Positions 16,767 to 25,873 of a stretch of 64,000 nt of DNA are shown here, piece by piece. How positions within the stretch are numbered: position 1 is the stretch's first letter; the number at the start of each line of letters is the position of its first letter. Under the pieces are notes generated by a model, which saw nothing but the letters and a program-made list of their open reading frames with translations, ran no database searches and was not told the origin of the DNA. The stretch covers positions 62,001 through 126,000 of the forward strand of contig NZ_PNYA01000006.1 in assembly GCF_002879885.1 (NCBI RefSeq). Direction: 5' to 3'. Origin of the DNA: Trinickia dabaoshanensis. Its GTDB lineage: Bacteria; Pseudomonadota; Gammaproteobacteria; Burkholderiales; Burkholderiaceae. The position numbers and the translations under genes are program-made.

Positions 16767-17447
16767 CTACGCTTCGATGCGCTTGCGCGTGACGCCGAGC
16801 AATTCCGCCATGGCCGCGCGCGCGGCTTCGGGGCGGCGCGTGCGGATCGCATCGAACACCGCCGTATGTTGATTGAGCGCGGCGTTGAAGACCTCGGCTC
16901 GCTTGGCGTTCAGCCGCAGTTGCGCTTCGAGCGTGCGTTCGATCAGCGGCCCGAGCGGCATCAGCAACTCGTTGCTGCAGGCGGCCAAAATGCCCAAATG
17001 AAAATGCAGATCGGCCCTGACCCACTCGTCCTCGTTGCGCGCCGCCGCCATCGAGGCGTGCGCGCGTTCGAGCGCGTCGATCGTTTCGGGCGTGTAGGCG
17101 CGCGCGGCCAATTCCGCCGCGTACGGTTCGACCATTTCGCGCACCTCCTGCAGCTTCAACGCGAAGGCGAGCGGCTGGGCAACGTGCGAGTACCATTCGA
17201 GCAAATCGGCATCGAGCAGATTCCAGGCGCTGCGGCGCCTCACGCGGGTACCCACCTTCGGCCGCGATTCCACGAGCCCTTTCGAGGTCAACGTACGAAG
17301 CGCCTCGCGCAAGACCGTGCGGCTCACGCCGAACGATTCCATCAGTTCCGCCTCGCGCGGCAGTAGAGCGCCGGGCGCGTAGTCGCCGCGCAAGATGGCC
17401 GTCGCCAGCATGTAGGCGACTCGCCCATGCAGATCCCGTTGAATCAT
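16767..17447 (-). CDS. dgoR: GntR-family regulator, DgoR-like
   Basis: A 226-residue FCD-type GntR regulator with its HTH around FGVSRTVLREALRTL and the YSHVAQ...EVREMVEPYAAELAA FCD segment. The ATG at 17447 (MIQRDLHGR) has GGGAGA 5 bp upstream. Metal-type histidines appear in ADLHFHLGIL and NQHTAVF; the last usual histidine near the C-terminus seems replaced (MAELLGV). It is divergent from dgoD, so repression relieved by D-galactonate is the likely role. Confidence 0.85.
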   Translation of the reverse strand: MIQRDLHGRVAYMLATAILRGDYAPGALLPREAELMESFGVSRTVLREALRTLTSKGLVESRPKVGTRVRRRSAWNLLDADLLEWYSHVAQPLAFALKLQEVREMVEPYAAELAARAYTPETIDALERAHASMAAARNEDEWVRADLHFHLGILAACSNELLMPLGPLIERTLEAQLRLNAKRAEVFNAALNQHTAVFDAIRTRRPEAARAAMAELLGVTRKRIEA

Positions 17448-17592
17448 CGTTCTCCCTGTCGTTTTAAACCGCTGCCGGCGCCTGCCGCCGGACATCCGCC
17501 TGATCGGCTCTCCGCCGATTATCGCGGGCCGAAGGCAAAGCGCAAGCCGTTCGGGCCCGGCAACGTCGAAATTCTTATATTGTCGGAATAAA

Positions 17593-17606
17593 TACTATTA
17601 ATAGTA
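17593..17606. promoter_or_regulatory. Perfect 14-bp palindrome between dgoR and dgoD
   Basis: TACTATTAATAGTA is fully self-complementary, 117 bp upstream of the dgoD ATG and 145 bp from the dgoR ATG. It lies in an AT-rich patch between the divergent genes. It includes the TAGTA element seen in the E. coli DgoR site as I remember it, which makes it the best candidate operator. Confidence 0.55.
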
Positions 17607-17709
17607 CTTCACGGTGTTTTGTTGTAGGATGGTCGACATGGATATTCGAACGCGCCATGGCTGTCGCCGCCGCGCGTCTGTTCTCGATGATAAGGAGGAG
17701 ATTGTTCCG

Positions 17710-18858
17710 ATGAAGATTACCAAGCTCGAGACGTTCGTCGTCCCGCCCCGGTGGCTGTTTCTCAAGATCGAGACGGACGAAGGCATCGTCGGTTGGGGCG
17801 AGCCGGTCGTGGAAGGGCGCGCGCATACGGTCGAGGCCGCCGTGCACGAGTTGGCGGACTACCTCGTCGGCAAAGACGCGCGCCACATCGAAGACCACTG
17901 GCAGGTCATGTACCGCGCGGGATTCTACCGCGGCGGCCCGATCATGATGAGCGCGATCGCCGGTATCGACCAAGCGCTTTGGGACATCCTCGGCAAGCAC
18001 CACGGCGTACCCGTGCACGCGCTGCTCGGCGGCGCCGTGCGCGATCGCATCAAAGTCTATTCGTGGATCGGCGGCGACCGCCCGCACGACGTCGCCAATA
18101 ACGCGCGCGCCGTCGTGGAACGCGGCTTCAAGGCGCTGAAAATGAACGGCTCCGAGGAAGTGCAGATCGTCGACACCTACGACAAGGTCGAACAAGTGAT
18201 CGCCAACGTCGCCGCCGTTCGCGAAGCGGTGGGGCCGCACGTGGGCATCGGCGTCGATTTCCACGGTCGCATTCACAAGCCGATGGCCAAGGTGCTCGCC
18301 AAGGAACTCGATCCGTACAAGCTCTTGTTCATCGAGGAGCCGGTGCTGTCGGAGAACGTCGAAGCGCTGCGCGACATCGTGAACCAAACGAACACGCCGA
18401 TTGCGCTCGGCGAGCGGCTCTACTCGCGCTGGGACTTCAAATCGATTCTCGCCGGCGGCTACGTCGACATCATCCAGCCCGACGCTTCGCACGCGGGCGG
18501 CATCACCGAATGCCGCAAGATCGCGTCGATGGCCGAGGCCTACGATGTCGGTCTCGCGCTGCACTGCCCGCTCGGTCCGATCGCGCTCGCGGCCTGCCTG
18601 CAACTCGACGCCGTCAGCTACAACGCCTTTATCCAAGAGCAGAGCCTGGGCATTCACTATAACCAGGGCAACGACCTGCTCGATTACCTGCACAACCCCG
18701 AGGTCTTCAAGTACGAAGACGGCTTCGTCGCCATCCCGCAAGGCCCCGGCCTCGGCATCGACGTCGATGAATCGAAGGTGCGCGAAATGGCCAAGGTCGG
18801 CCATCGCTGGCGCAACCCGGTCTGGCGCCACGCCGACGGAAGCGTCGCCGAGTGGTAA
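17710..18858 (+). CDS. dgoD: D-galactonate dehydratase
   Basis: A 382-residue enolase-superfamily enzyme that dehydrates D-galactonate to 2-dehydro-3-deoxygalactonate. Mg ligands are D183, E209 and E235 (VDFHG, IEEP, GER), and the acid/base histidines are H185 and H285 (LHCPLGP). Length and residue numbers match the E. coli enzyme. The ATG at 17710 is preceded by AAGGAGG. The dgoK and dgoA genes that would complete galactonate use are not in the window. Confidence 0.95.
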   Translation: MKITKLETFVVPPRWLFLKIETDEGIVGWGEPVVEGRAHTVEAAVHELADYLVGKDARHIEDHWQVMYRAGFYRGGPIMMSAIAGIDQALWDILGKHHGVPVHALLGGAVRDRIKVYSWIGGDRPHDVANNARAVVERGFKALKMNGSEEVQIVDTYDKVEQVIANVAAVREAVGPHVGIGVDFHGRIHKPMAKVLAKELDPYKLLFIEEPVLSENVEALRDIVNQTNTPIALGERLYSRWDFKSILAGGYVDIIQPDASHAGGITECRKIASMAEAYDVGLALHCPLGPIALAACLQLDAVSYNAFIQEQSLGIHYNQGNDLLDYLHNPEVFKYEDGFVAIPQGPGLGIDVDESKVREMAKVGHRWRNPVWRHADGSVAEW

Positions 18859-18863
18859 TCGTC

Positions 18864-18886
18864 GATGGGCGCGCGCTGCGCCCATC
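18864..18886 (+). terminator. Hairpin after dgoD
   Basis: GATGGGCGC and GCGCCCATC form a perfect 9-bp stem with a 5-nt loop, 6 bp after the dgoD stop. There is no T-run, so it is a weak or factor-assisted terminator, or an mRNA-stabilising hairpin. Confidence 0.5.
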
Positions 18887-19126
18887 GGCCGCCTAGCGCC
18901 ACCTAACGCCGCGTGCGGCGCGCCGTAACGGTCGTGTTCACATCCGTAACATTCCGGGCGGAACACGCGCCTCGCGCCCCGCGAACGCCCGCTCACCGCG
19001 CCCCCGCACGCCCCGCCCGAACCCTTGTCCCATAAGCCTGCGGCCGCCGCGGCGCATACCGCTCCCCGGTCGTTGGCCTGCTCCTTGCTTTTTGCACGGG
19101 CAAAACGACGATGCAGGGAGACGGAG
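18887..19126. other. Intergenic region after dgoD
   Basis: GC-rich DNA with short overlapping frames on both strands, none with a credible start and composition. I see nothing in it beyond the GGGAGACGGAG ribosome site at its right end for the next gene. Confidence 0.6.
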
Positions 19127-19429
19127 ATGGGGCAATTCATACCGGACTACTTGATCCGCGAGCAGGCGGCGGTGGGGGCACTCGTGCTGTTTGCCGCGCT
19201 GCGCGTGCTGGCCGCCGTCGCCGCGTGCAGCCGCGGCTGGCCGATCTCGCTCGTGCAGAAATGCGCGATCGGCGCGGCGGGGCTTTACTGCGCGCCTCAG
19301 CTTATCGACGTGCTCGTGCACCCCTACGTCATGAATGGCTCGTCGGCCGAGTTGGAAGGCAAGGTGATCGGCTCGACGATCGCGCTGTTCTTTTCGCCCA
19401 TTCTCAGTCACAGGCTCGGCTATGAATGA
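19127..19429 (+). CDS. Small membrane protein of unknown function
   Basis: A 100-residue protein with three likely membrane segments (about residues 13-30, 40-58 and 78-94). It starts MGQFIPDYLIREQ at an ATG preceded by GGGAGACGGAG. I do not recognise the family. Its size and topology recall phage holins, but no lysis or other phage gene is nearby. It is convergent with copD across a 268-bp gap. Confidence 0.6.
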   Translation: MGQFIPDYLIREQAAVGALVLFAALRVLAAVAACSRGWPISLVQKCAIGAAGLYCAPQLIDVLVHPYVMNGSSAELEGKVIGSTIALFFSPILSHRLGYE

Positions 19430-19697
19430 CCGTCCCGCTCCATCCGGCGTGTGTTTGCTCGCCCCACGCCCGACGTTCCCGAGCGCTCGCGCCCGGGCAG
19501 GCCAAGGACGCCGTCCGCAGTCGCACACGCGCCGCGCCGCCCGCTTCGCGACGACGACCGGCGCAAGGCGCGTCGGCTCGCGCGCATGCTCGCGCGTCTC
19601 GTCGTCTCGCTGCTGAGACATCTCGGACCGGCGCCGACCGGCCGGCGCCCGCGGCAGATACTCGCAAGCCGGCCGCGCCTCCTAAAATGCGCCGCGC
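19430..19697. other. Intergenic region between convergent genes
   Basis: This 268-bp stretch has overlapping open frames in several phases, all Arg/Ala/Pro-rich in the way of non-coding GC-rich DNA. A short frame starting at 19422 overlaps the previous stop as ATGA but resembles nothing known. I annotate no gene here. Confidence 0.55.
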
Positions 19698-20615
19698 TCA
19701 ATGCAACGACGTATAACCGGGCGCCATGTGCGCCAGCACGGCCGCGACGATGAAGACGCCGATCATCACGAGCGCCTCCAGGTGCAGAACGTTCCGGAAC
19801 GTATGGGCATCGACGGTCGAGGCGGTTTTGCGCAAACGCGGCAACGCGGACGTCCGATTCAGCGCGCCGAGCAAGACCGCCAGCATCACCAGTGCCCCCT
19901 TGAGCGTGAGCACGTGCCCCCATCCGCTTTCCGAAAGCGGCGCGAGCGCGCCGCCTAGCCCGCGTTGCGCATTGAATAGGCCCGTGGCGATCACCACGGC
20001 GAGCGCCCATCCGGCGAGGTGAGAGAGACGTCCGGCGACACGAATCAGGACGCCGCGCGTCGTGGACGACTCGAGCGCCGGCAGCACCGTCAGTCCGCCC
20101 GCCAACGCAATCCCACCCCATACGCCCGTTGCCGCGAGGTGCAGCGCCTGCACCGCGACCGCGGCCGACCACGGGCCATCGTCCGCCGCGTGCCCCAGGC
20201 AGGCCTTGCCCAGCGCAACGACGAGCGCAGCGAACACGAACACGGCTTCACCGAGGCGGCCGCCGCGTCCGGTCAGCGCCGCGGCCAAGGCGAGCAAGGC
20301 GCCGCCGAATGCGACGCACCACGCGTGACCGATCTGGGTTGCCCCGAGCACCACCGGAATCTTGCCGAGCGCGGGCAATAAGGGCAGTCCGCTCATCTCG
20401 GCCGACTGGTAGACGAGCCACAGCCCGTCCGCGAGCACGAGTGCGAAGCACGCCGCGACGAGCGAAGCCCGGGCGCGTTCGAGCGCGGCCCGGGCCGGCT
20501 GCCCCTCGAGCGCAAGCCAGCGCTCGAGCAGCGCGGAGCCGATGGCGAAGGCGTAGGCAATATCCATCAGCGCCGCGAGCGCCACCTGTCCGAGCGAAAG
20601 CCCCGTCATGTTCAT
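19698..20615 (-). CDS. copD: CopD family copper-resistance membrane protein
   Basis: A 305-residue polytopic protein with about eight transmembrane helices. Conserved membrane histidines are visible in IGHAWC, CLGHAADD, ALHLAATGVWGG and NVLHLEAL. The ATG at 20615 (MNMTGLSLGQ) is preceded by AAGGAGG 9-10 bp upstream. Related proteins move copper across the inner membrane together with periplasmic CopC. No copC or other copper gene is adjacent, so this is a stand-alone CopD and its transport role here is inferred. Confidence 0.82.
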   Translation of the reverse strand: MNMTGLSLGQVALAALMDIAYAFAIGSALLERWLALEGQPARAALERARASLVAACFALVLADGLWLVYQSAEMSGLPLLPALGKIPVVLGATQIGHAWCVAFGGALLALAAALTGRGGRLGEAVFVFAALVVALGKACLGHAADDGPWSAAVAVQALHLAATGVWGGIALAGGLTVLPALESSTTRGVLIRVAGRLSHLAGWALAVVIATGLFNAQRGLGGALAPLSESGWGHVLTLKGALVMLAVLLGALNRTSALPRLRKTASTVDAHTFRNVLHLEALVMIGVFIVAAVLAHMAPGYTSLH

Positions 20616-21270
20616 CGTCCGAATCCTCCTTGCGGCGAGGAACGAAAAAGCGGCATGCCGCACGTACGGCTGCGTAGCGCAATAGAAAGCGTCATCGGAT
20701 CGGAAAAAAAACGAAAGGGCATTGAAAAGCGTGACCGCCCGGCCGAGCCGGCTTTGGCGGGCGAGGCGCCGGCGCGCCGCAGGCGAGAGTGTACGTGCGA
20801 AGACCGCCCGGCCGCAAAACCATCTCGGAAAATTCGCGGCACGCCCCGTGCGCCGCGACAAGGTCACGTCCCGCCGACGCCCGCGCTTACGCTGCATCGC
20901 CACGCAAGCGCGATGAATTCTCATGCGAGCGGGACGATTTTTTCCTTTTCCGACACCCGCTTATGCAAAAAGGAGACAGCGATGCGCGATCGGGTCCCGC
21001 CGGCGAAACGCGCGCCGCGACTGACGCAGCGACTGCATCACGCGCGGCAAATTGTCACGCCGTCGTCCGAGGACGGATTCGCGGCGCTTGCGGTAAATAG
21101 CCTCAGCCCCCCATCGATGATAGAATGCTGCGTCGCAGCGCCTGGCTCGGCCCGCGCGCCCAGCCGGCAGTCCGCCTGCCGCGACCGCTGCAACATCGCG
21201 CATCGAACAGCCAATACCAAGCCCCAAAGCCATACCGAGCCGATCGCAGCCCGGTAGGTCCCCGATAACG
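20616..21270. other. Long intergenic region upstream of copD and the cytochrome genes
   Basis: A 655-bp gap between divergent units. It should hold the promoters for copD (leftward) and the cytochrome c pair (rightward), though no clear -35/-10 pair stands out. The only coding candidate is the small frame at 20982-21257. A-rich patches occur near 20700-20720 and 20938-20955. Confidence 0.5.
20982..21257 (+). CDS. Possible small ORF with strong ribosome site
   Basis: A 91-codon frame starting MRDRVPPAKRAP, with AAAAAGGAGACAGCG ahead of the ATG. The ribosome site is the main support. Amino-acid composition (many Arg, Ala, Pro, Ser, no fold visible) is like out-of-frame GC-rich DNA. It could be a leader peptide or remnant before the cytochrome genes. 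Low confidence. Confidence 0.22.
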   Translation: MRDRVPPAKRAPRLTQRLHHARQIVTPSSEDGFAALAVNSLSPPSMIECCVAAPGSARAPSRQSACRDRCNIAHRTANTKPQSHTEPIAAR

Positions 21271-22002
21271 ATGGAGTTACGCGTGTCTTCCAGACGCATT
21301 TTTCGTCCGCTACTCGCCCTTCTCTTGATTGGCGGTGCCGGTGTCTACAGCGCGGCGCAAGCGCAGACTCAGCCCCAGGCCCCCGATACGATGGAGCAGC
21401 GCGTGCAAGGTTGCACGGCCTGCCACGGTTCGCACGGCCAGGGTACCGATAACGACTACTTCCCGCGTCTCGCGGGCAAGCCGGCGCAGTACTTGTACAA
21501 CCAGCTCGAGAATTTCCGTGCGGGCCGGCGCAAGTATCCGCCGATGAACTACCTCGTCACGTATCTCTCGGACGACTACCTGCGCCAGATCGCGACGTAC
21601 TTTTCCGAGCAGCGTCCGCCGTACCCCACGCCGGCCAAGCCGACCGTGTCGAACGACGTGATCGCGCGCGGCAAGCAGATCGTCCTGAACGGCGATCAAA
21701 GCAAGAACATTCCCGCTTGCGCGGCTTGCCACGGCAAGGCGCTGACGGGCATGGAGCCCGCGATCCCGGGTCTCGTCGGCCTGCATAGCGATTACATCAG
21801 CGCCCAGCTCGGCGCTTGGCGTTCGGGCACGCGTCACGCGATCGCGCCCGATTGCATGCACGACATCGCCTCCCGCCTGACGGACGCCGACGTCACCGCC
21901 GTCGCGGCTTGGCTCTCGACGCAACCCGCCCCGGCCAACCCGGTCCCGGCTCCGGCCCGCTCGATGAAGACTCCGCTTGCCTGCGGTAGCGAACCACAGT
22001 AA
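21271..22002 (+). CDS. Dihaem cytochrome c (c4-like)
   Basis: A 243-residue secreted cytochrome with a Sec signal ending near AQA at residue 32 and two class I haem sites, C48-x-x-C51-H52 and C150-x-x-C153-H154. Likely axial methionines are M92 (YPPMNY) and one near MHDIA in the second domain. The periplasmic protein would carry electrons between dehydrogenases and a terminal oxidase. The ATG at 21271 lacks a ribosome site; a GTG at 21283 with GGAG 6 bp upstream is an equally plausible start. It is followed after 20 bp by the trihaem cytochrome. Confidence 0.9.
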   Translation: MELRVSSRRIFRPLLALLLIGGAGVYSAAQAQTQPQAPDTMEQRVQGCTACHGSHGQGTDNDYFPRLAGKPAQYLYNQLENFRAGRRKYPPMNYLVTYLSDDYLRQIATYFSEQRPPYPTPAKPTVSNDVIARGKQIVLNGDQSKNIPACAACHGKALTGMEPAIPGLVGLHSDYISAQLGAWRSGTRHAIAPDCMHDIASRLTDADVTAVAAWLSTQPAPANPVPAPARSMKTPLACGSEPQ

Positions 22003-22022
22003 GCGCGAGGAGAGACACAGTT

Positions 22023-23318
22023 ATGAAACGCAAGTCCCTGTTCGCTCTGTCGGCGCTGGTCGTTGCCGCCGCCGCGCTCGTGCCCGTCCTCTGGTCGGGC
22101 AGCGACAATCTGCACAACGGTTCGGCCGAGGCGGCGACGCCGGCCGATCAAGCCGCCCTCATCAAGCGCGGCGAGTACCTCGCGCGTGCCGGCGACTGTA
22201 TCGCCTGCCATACGGTGCGCGGCGGTCAACAATTCGCCGGCGGCCTGCCGATGGCGACGCCGTTCGGTACGCTGTACACGCCGAACATCACGCCCGACGA
22301 CCAATACGGTATCGGCAAGTGGTCCTCGGACGACTTCTACCGCGCGGTGCACACGGGCCGCTCGAAGGACGGCAGCTTGCTGTATCCGGCCTTCCCGTTC
22401 GCGAGCTACACGAAGGTGACGCGCGCCGATTCGGACGCGATGTACGCGTACCTGCGTTCGGTGCCGCCGGTGGCGGTGCCGAGCCGTCCGCACGAGCTGC
22501 GCTTCCCGTTCAACAACCGCAACTTGCTGATCGGCTGGCGTACGCTGTTCTTCCGCGAAGGCACGTACAAGGACGACCCGACGAAGTCGGTCGAATGGAA
22601 CCGCGGCGCGTATCTCGTCGAGGGCCTCGGCCACTGCACGATGTGCCATACGTCGATCAACCTGATGGGCGGCCCGGTCAATTCGTCCGCGTTCGCCGGC
22701 GGCTTGATCCCGCTGCAGAACTGGTACGCTCCGTCGCTGACCTCGAACAAGGAAGCGGGTCTCGGCGATTGGGACACGAAAGACATCGCCGATCTGCTCA
22801 AGAACGGCGTGTCGCAGCGCGGCGCGGTGTTCGGCCCGATGGCCGAGGTCGTCCACAACAGCTTGCAGTACATGTCGGACGACGACGTTCGCGCGATGGC
22901 GACGTATCTGAAGACCATCCCGCAAAAGCACGAAGCGCCGGAGACGATGCAGTACGAAACGTCCGAGAAGTTCGGCGACGAGCTGTTGCAAACGGGTAAG
23001 AAGATCTACGCCGACAACTGCGCCAAGTGCCACGCCGACAACGGTCTGGGCAAGCCGCCGGCCTACCCGCCGCTCGCGAACAACCAGTCGATCCAAATGC
23101 CGTCGGCCGTGAATCCGATCCGCATGGTGCTCAACGGCGGTTACCCGCCGAGCACGGGTGGCAATCCGCACCCGTACGGCATGCCTCCGTTCGCGCAATC
23201 GCTGTCGAACGAGGAAGTCGCGGCGGTCGTCACGTATATCCGGATGTCGTGGGGCAACCACGGTACGCCGGTGTCGCCGCAGCAAGTGAGCGATCTACGC
23301 TCCGCGCCGCTCGACTAA
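22023..23318 (+). CDS. Trihaem cytochrome c (alcohol/gluconate dehydrogenase cytochrome-subunit type)
   Basis: A 431-residue protein with an N-terminal signal/anchor (about residues 5-24) and three CxxCH haem sites: CIACH at 59-63, CTMCH near 205 and CAKCH near 338. Sequence order and length match the membrane-bound cytochrome subunit of periplasmic alcohol, gluconate or sorbitol dehydrogenases, which passes electrons to ubiquinone. Those enzymes normally have a flavin or PQQ subunit alongside, and none is present. It therefore probably works with the upstream dihaem cytochrome. GAGGAGAG precedes the ATG. Confidence 0.9.
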   Translation: MKRKSLFALSALVVAAAALVPVLWSGSDNLHNGSAEAATPADQAALIKRGEYLARAGDCIACHTVRGGQQFAGGLPMATPFGTLYTPNITPDDQYGIGKWSSDDFYRAVHTGRSKDGSLLYPAFPFASYTKVTRADSDAMYAYLRSVPPVAVPSRPHELRFPFNNRNLLIGWRTLFFREGTYKDDPTKSVEWNRGAYLVEGLGHCTMCHTSINLMGGPVNSSAFAGGLIPLQNWYAPSLTSNKEAGLGDWDTKDIADLLKNGVSQRGAVFGPMAEVVHNSLQYMSDDDVRAMATYLKTIPQKHEAPETMQYETSEKFGDELLQTGKKIYADNCAKCHADNGLGKPPAYPPLANNQSIQMPSAVNPIRMVLNGGYPPSTGGNPHPYGMPPFAQSLSNEEVAAVVTYIRMSWGNHGTPVSPQQVSDLRSAPLD

Positions 23319-23332
23319 TTGCGTAACCCTTA

Positions 23333-23351
23333 GGCCTGTTCTGAACAGGCC
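23333..23351 (+). terminator. Hairpin after the cytochrome c operon (proximal)
   Basis: GGCCTGTT and AACAGGCC form a perfect 8-bp stem with a 3-nt loop, 14 bp after the stop. It has no T-run and is followed at once by the larger hairpin at 23357. Confidence 0.5.
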
Positions 23352-23356
23352 CTCGG

Positions 23357-23390
23357 GGGCGCGGCCACGCGGGAAACCGCGGCCGCGCCC
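23357..23390 (+). terminator. Strong GC-rich hairpin with GAAA tetraloop
   Basis: GGGCGCGGCC pairs with GGCCGCGCCC (10 bp). An inner GCGG/CCGC stem is closed by a GAAA tetraloop, with a 2-nt bulge between the two stems. It is followed by TTCTCATTT, so it probably ends the cytochrome transcript before rhlE. Confidence 0.7.
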
Positions 23391-23533
23391 TTCTCATTTC
23401 CGGCGCCGGTCGACCTGCCGCGCCAGGACCCACGCGGCCCCCGAGCGCCAAGAGCGCTCTAGACCGCACGTGCGTCGTCCAGCTTGCGAAGAAAACGAGC
23501 GACGGCCGCCTCACCGCATTGCAAAGAAACGTT

Positions 23534-25192
23534 ATGTCATTCGATTCCCTGGGCTTGTCCGAACCGCTGGTGCGAGCCGTACATGAACTCGGCTATACCT
23601 CGCCGACCCCGATTCAGCAGCAAGCCATCCCCGCCGTGCTCGGCGGCGGCGACTTGCTCGCCGGCGCCCAAACGGGCACCGGTAAGACGGCCGGCTTCAC
23701 GCTGCCGATCTTGCAGCGTCTGAACGCCGCGCCGGCGCCCGCCGGCCATGCCGGCAAGCGCATGGTCCGCGCGCTCGTGCTCACGCCGACGCGCGAGCTC
23801 GCCGCGCAAGTCGAAGAAAGCGTGCGTGCCTACGGCAAGTACGTGAAGCTCAAATCGACGGTGCTGTTCGGCGGCGTGGGCATCAATCCGCAAATCGATG
23901 CGCTCAAGCGCGGCGTGGATATCGTCGTCGCGACGCCGGGACGCTTGCTCGACCATATGCAGCAAAAGACGATCGACGTCTCCGCGCTCGAGATCCTCGT
24001 GCTGGACGAAGCCGATCGCATGCTCGACATGGGATTCATCCACGACATCAAGCGCGTACTCGCGCGCTTGCCGGCCAAGCGCCAGAACCTGCTGTTCTCG
24101 GCCACGTTCTCCGACGAGATCAAGGCGTTGGCCGACGGCCTGCTCGATACGCCGGCGCTCATCGAAGTCGCACGCCGCAATACGACGACCGAGCTCGTCG
24201 CGCAAAAGATTCACCCGGTCGATCGCGACCGCAAGCGCGAGTTGCTCACGCACTTGATCCGCGAACACGAATGGTTCCAGGTGCTCGTCTTCACGCGCAC
24301 GAAGCATGGCGCCAACCGCCTGGCCGAACAACTGACGAAGGACGGCATCAGCGCGTTGGCGATTCACGGCAACAAGAGCCAATCGGCCCGCACGCGCGCG
24401 CTGGCCGAATTCAAGGACGGCACGCTGCAAGTGCTCGTCGCGACCGATATCGCCGCGCGCGGCATCGACATCGATCAACTGCCCCATGTCGTCAACTACG
24501 ATCTGCCCAACGTTCCCGAAGATTACGTGCACCGGATCGGCCGCACGGGCCGCGCGGGCGCGACGGGCGAAGCGGTGTCGCTCGTGTGCGTCGACGAAAA
24601 GCAGTTGCTCAAGGACATCGAAAAGCTCATCAAGCGCACGATCGATCAGGAAGTGATCGCGGGCTTCGAGCCCGATCCGAATGCGAAGCCCGAGCCGATT
24701 CAGCAGCGCCGCGGCCAAGGCAACGCGGGACGTCAGCCGCGCTCGGGCGAGCAGGCCAAGGCGGGCGCGCGTGCGCCGAGCGGCCAACCGGCCTCGCGTC
24801 CGACGACGGCGCGCCGCGACGGGCAAGCTGCGGCCGGTAACGCGCAGCCCGGCCGCGCGGCAAAGCATCAAAACCACGACGCCAAAGCGACGCAAGCCCA
24901 GGGTAAAGCGCCGAAGCAAGGCAAGCCGCAAGGCCAGGCCCAAGCCCAAGGTCAAAGCCAGGCTCAGGGCCGGGGCAAGCCGCAAGCTCAAGGCCGCGCG
25001 CAATCGCAAGGCAAGCCGCAGGCTCGCCCTCAGCAGACTCAGGGTCAACAACCCGCGCGAGGCGCTGGACAAGAACGCGGCGAGACATCGAGCGGCCAAG
25101 CCGATCGCCGGCGCAAGCAAAACGATCCGGGCGCGCTGTTGGGCGGCAAGCCGCGCACCGGCACGCCGGCTCGCGGCGCTCATCGCGGCTGA
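23534..25192 (+). CDS. rhlE: DEAD-box ATP-dependent RNA helicase
   Basis: A 552-residue helicase. It shows the Q motif and motif I (AQTGTGKT), Ia (PTRELAAQ), II (DEAD), III (SAT), and the second-domain motifs ARGIDI and [10 protein letters not shown]. The core ends near residue 375. The remaining roughly 175 residues are a basic, Gln/Gly/Ala/Lys-rich low-complexity tail, as in RhlE proteins, likely to bind RNA non-specifically. Roles in ribosome assembly and RNA decay are known for the family. The ATG at 23534 ([12 protein letters not shown]) is used; an upstream TTG at 23519 is in frame. Confidence 0.92.
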   Translation: MSFDSLGLSEPLVRAVHELGYTSPTPIQQQAIPAVLGGGDLLAGAQTGTGKTAGFTLPILQRLNAAPAPAGHAGKRMVRALVLTPTRELAAQVEESVRAYGKYVKLKSTVLFGGVGINPQIDALKRGVDIVVATPGRLLDHMQQKTIDVSALEILVLDEADRMLDMGFIHDIKRVLARLPAKRQNLLFSATFSDEIKALADGLLDTPALIEVARRNTTTELVAQKIHPVDRDRKRELLTHLIREHEWFQVLVFTRTKHGANRLAEQLTKDGISALAIHGNKSQSARTRALAEFKDGTLQVLVATDIAARGIDIDQLPHVVNYDLPNVPEDYVHRIGRTGRAGATGEAVSLVCVDEKQLLKDIEKLIKRTIDQEVIAGFEPDPNAKPEPIQQRRGQGNAGRQPRSGEQAKAGARAPSGQPASRPTTARRDGQAAAGNAQPGRAAKHQNHDAKATQAQGKAPKQGKPQGQAQAQGQSQAQGRGKPQAQGRAQSQGKPQARPQQTQGQQPARGAGQERGETSSGQADRRRKQNDPGALLGGKPRTGTPARGAHRG

Positions 25193-25270
25193 TTCGAGGC
25201 ATCGAGCCCTCGGCTTTCACGGCGAGCCGTCGATCGGCGGCTTGCCGGACTCCCGCTCGATAGGCGGCCC

Positions 25271-25873
25271 TCAGCCGCCGCTGGGCGATCGACGATTCGC
25301 CGCTTCGCGCAGCGCGTCGATTTGCCTTTCCCACCGTGCCAGCACCGCTTGCCGCTCCGGTTCGTCACCGGAGAGCGCGAAGGCGATACCGCTCGTCAAC
25401 CGTGCATAGCCGACTTGCTGCGCCTCGCCCACCTCGATCGACGCAACGAAGAGCGCGAGGCCGCCGGCGGTTGCTCCCGCTTCCCCCGATATCGGCTCGA
25501 CCGCCAATTGCACTTGATGGAATGCGCCCTCGTACACGAACGTGAGCGCCGCGCGCGCGCGCCGGCGAGCGGGGCTGCCGGGCTCCGGCCGATGGGCGAA
25601 CGCGTCGCCGGCCAAGCCCGTAAGCGTGCGCGCGGCGCGCGAACTCGGCCATAGCGCGAACGCGATCGAGCGCGAATCGGGGGCGTACAACTCACCGGCA
25701 CCGAGCAGCGAGGTACGCAAATGCCCCCCGGCGTCGCACGTAATCAGCGACGCCGTGAAGCCGGCCTTCGAAGCCAAGACAGCTCCGTCGAAGAGCGCCC
25801 TCAACGCGCTCGGCCACTCGTCGTAGGTGCGCTGCTCGAGCGCGCGGGCCGGCGGCTCAACGGAAGAAGACAT
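25271..25873 (-). CDS. Pyridoxamine 5'-phosphate oxidase-like (FMN-binding split barrel) protein
   Basis: A 200-residue protein that reads like the split-barrel flavin-binding family (LYAPDSRSIAFALWPSSRAARTLTG and the ALTFVYEGAFHQVQLAVEP strands). No obvious PNPOx catalytic set is visible, so the substrate is unknown. Its start lies 17 bp inside the end of the ferritin-like gene, so the two are translationally coupled. Pairing with a di-iron protein suggests a shared redox reaction, with the flavoprotein as possible reductase. That is inference. Confidence 0.6.
   Translation of the reverse strand: MSSSVEPPARALEQRTYDEWPSALRALFDGAVLASKAGFTASLITCDAGGHLRTSLLGAGELYAPDSRSIAFALWPSSRAARTLTGLAGDAFAHRPEPGSPARRRARAALTFVYEGAFHQVQLAVEPISGEAGATAGGLALFVASIEVGEAQQVGYARLTSGIAFALSGDEPERQAVLARWERQIDALREAANRRSPSGG

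Noticed and set aside
19422-19753. Nested short frames after the small membrane protein, considered as a phage spanin pair
   Set aside because: No lipobox, no signal, and Arg/Pro-rich composition; no other phage genes.
23537-25183. A 548-codon frame antisense to rhlE
   Set aside because: It mirrors the rhlE codons, is Arg/Ala/Leu-rich, and shows no domain. Such mirror frames are common in GC-rich genes.
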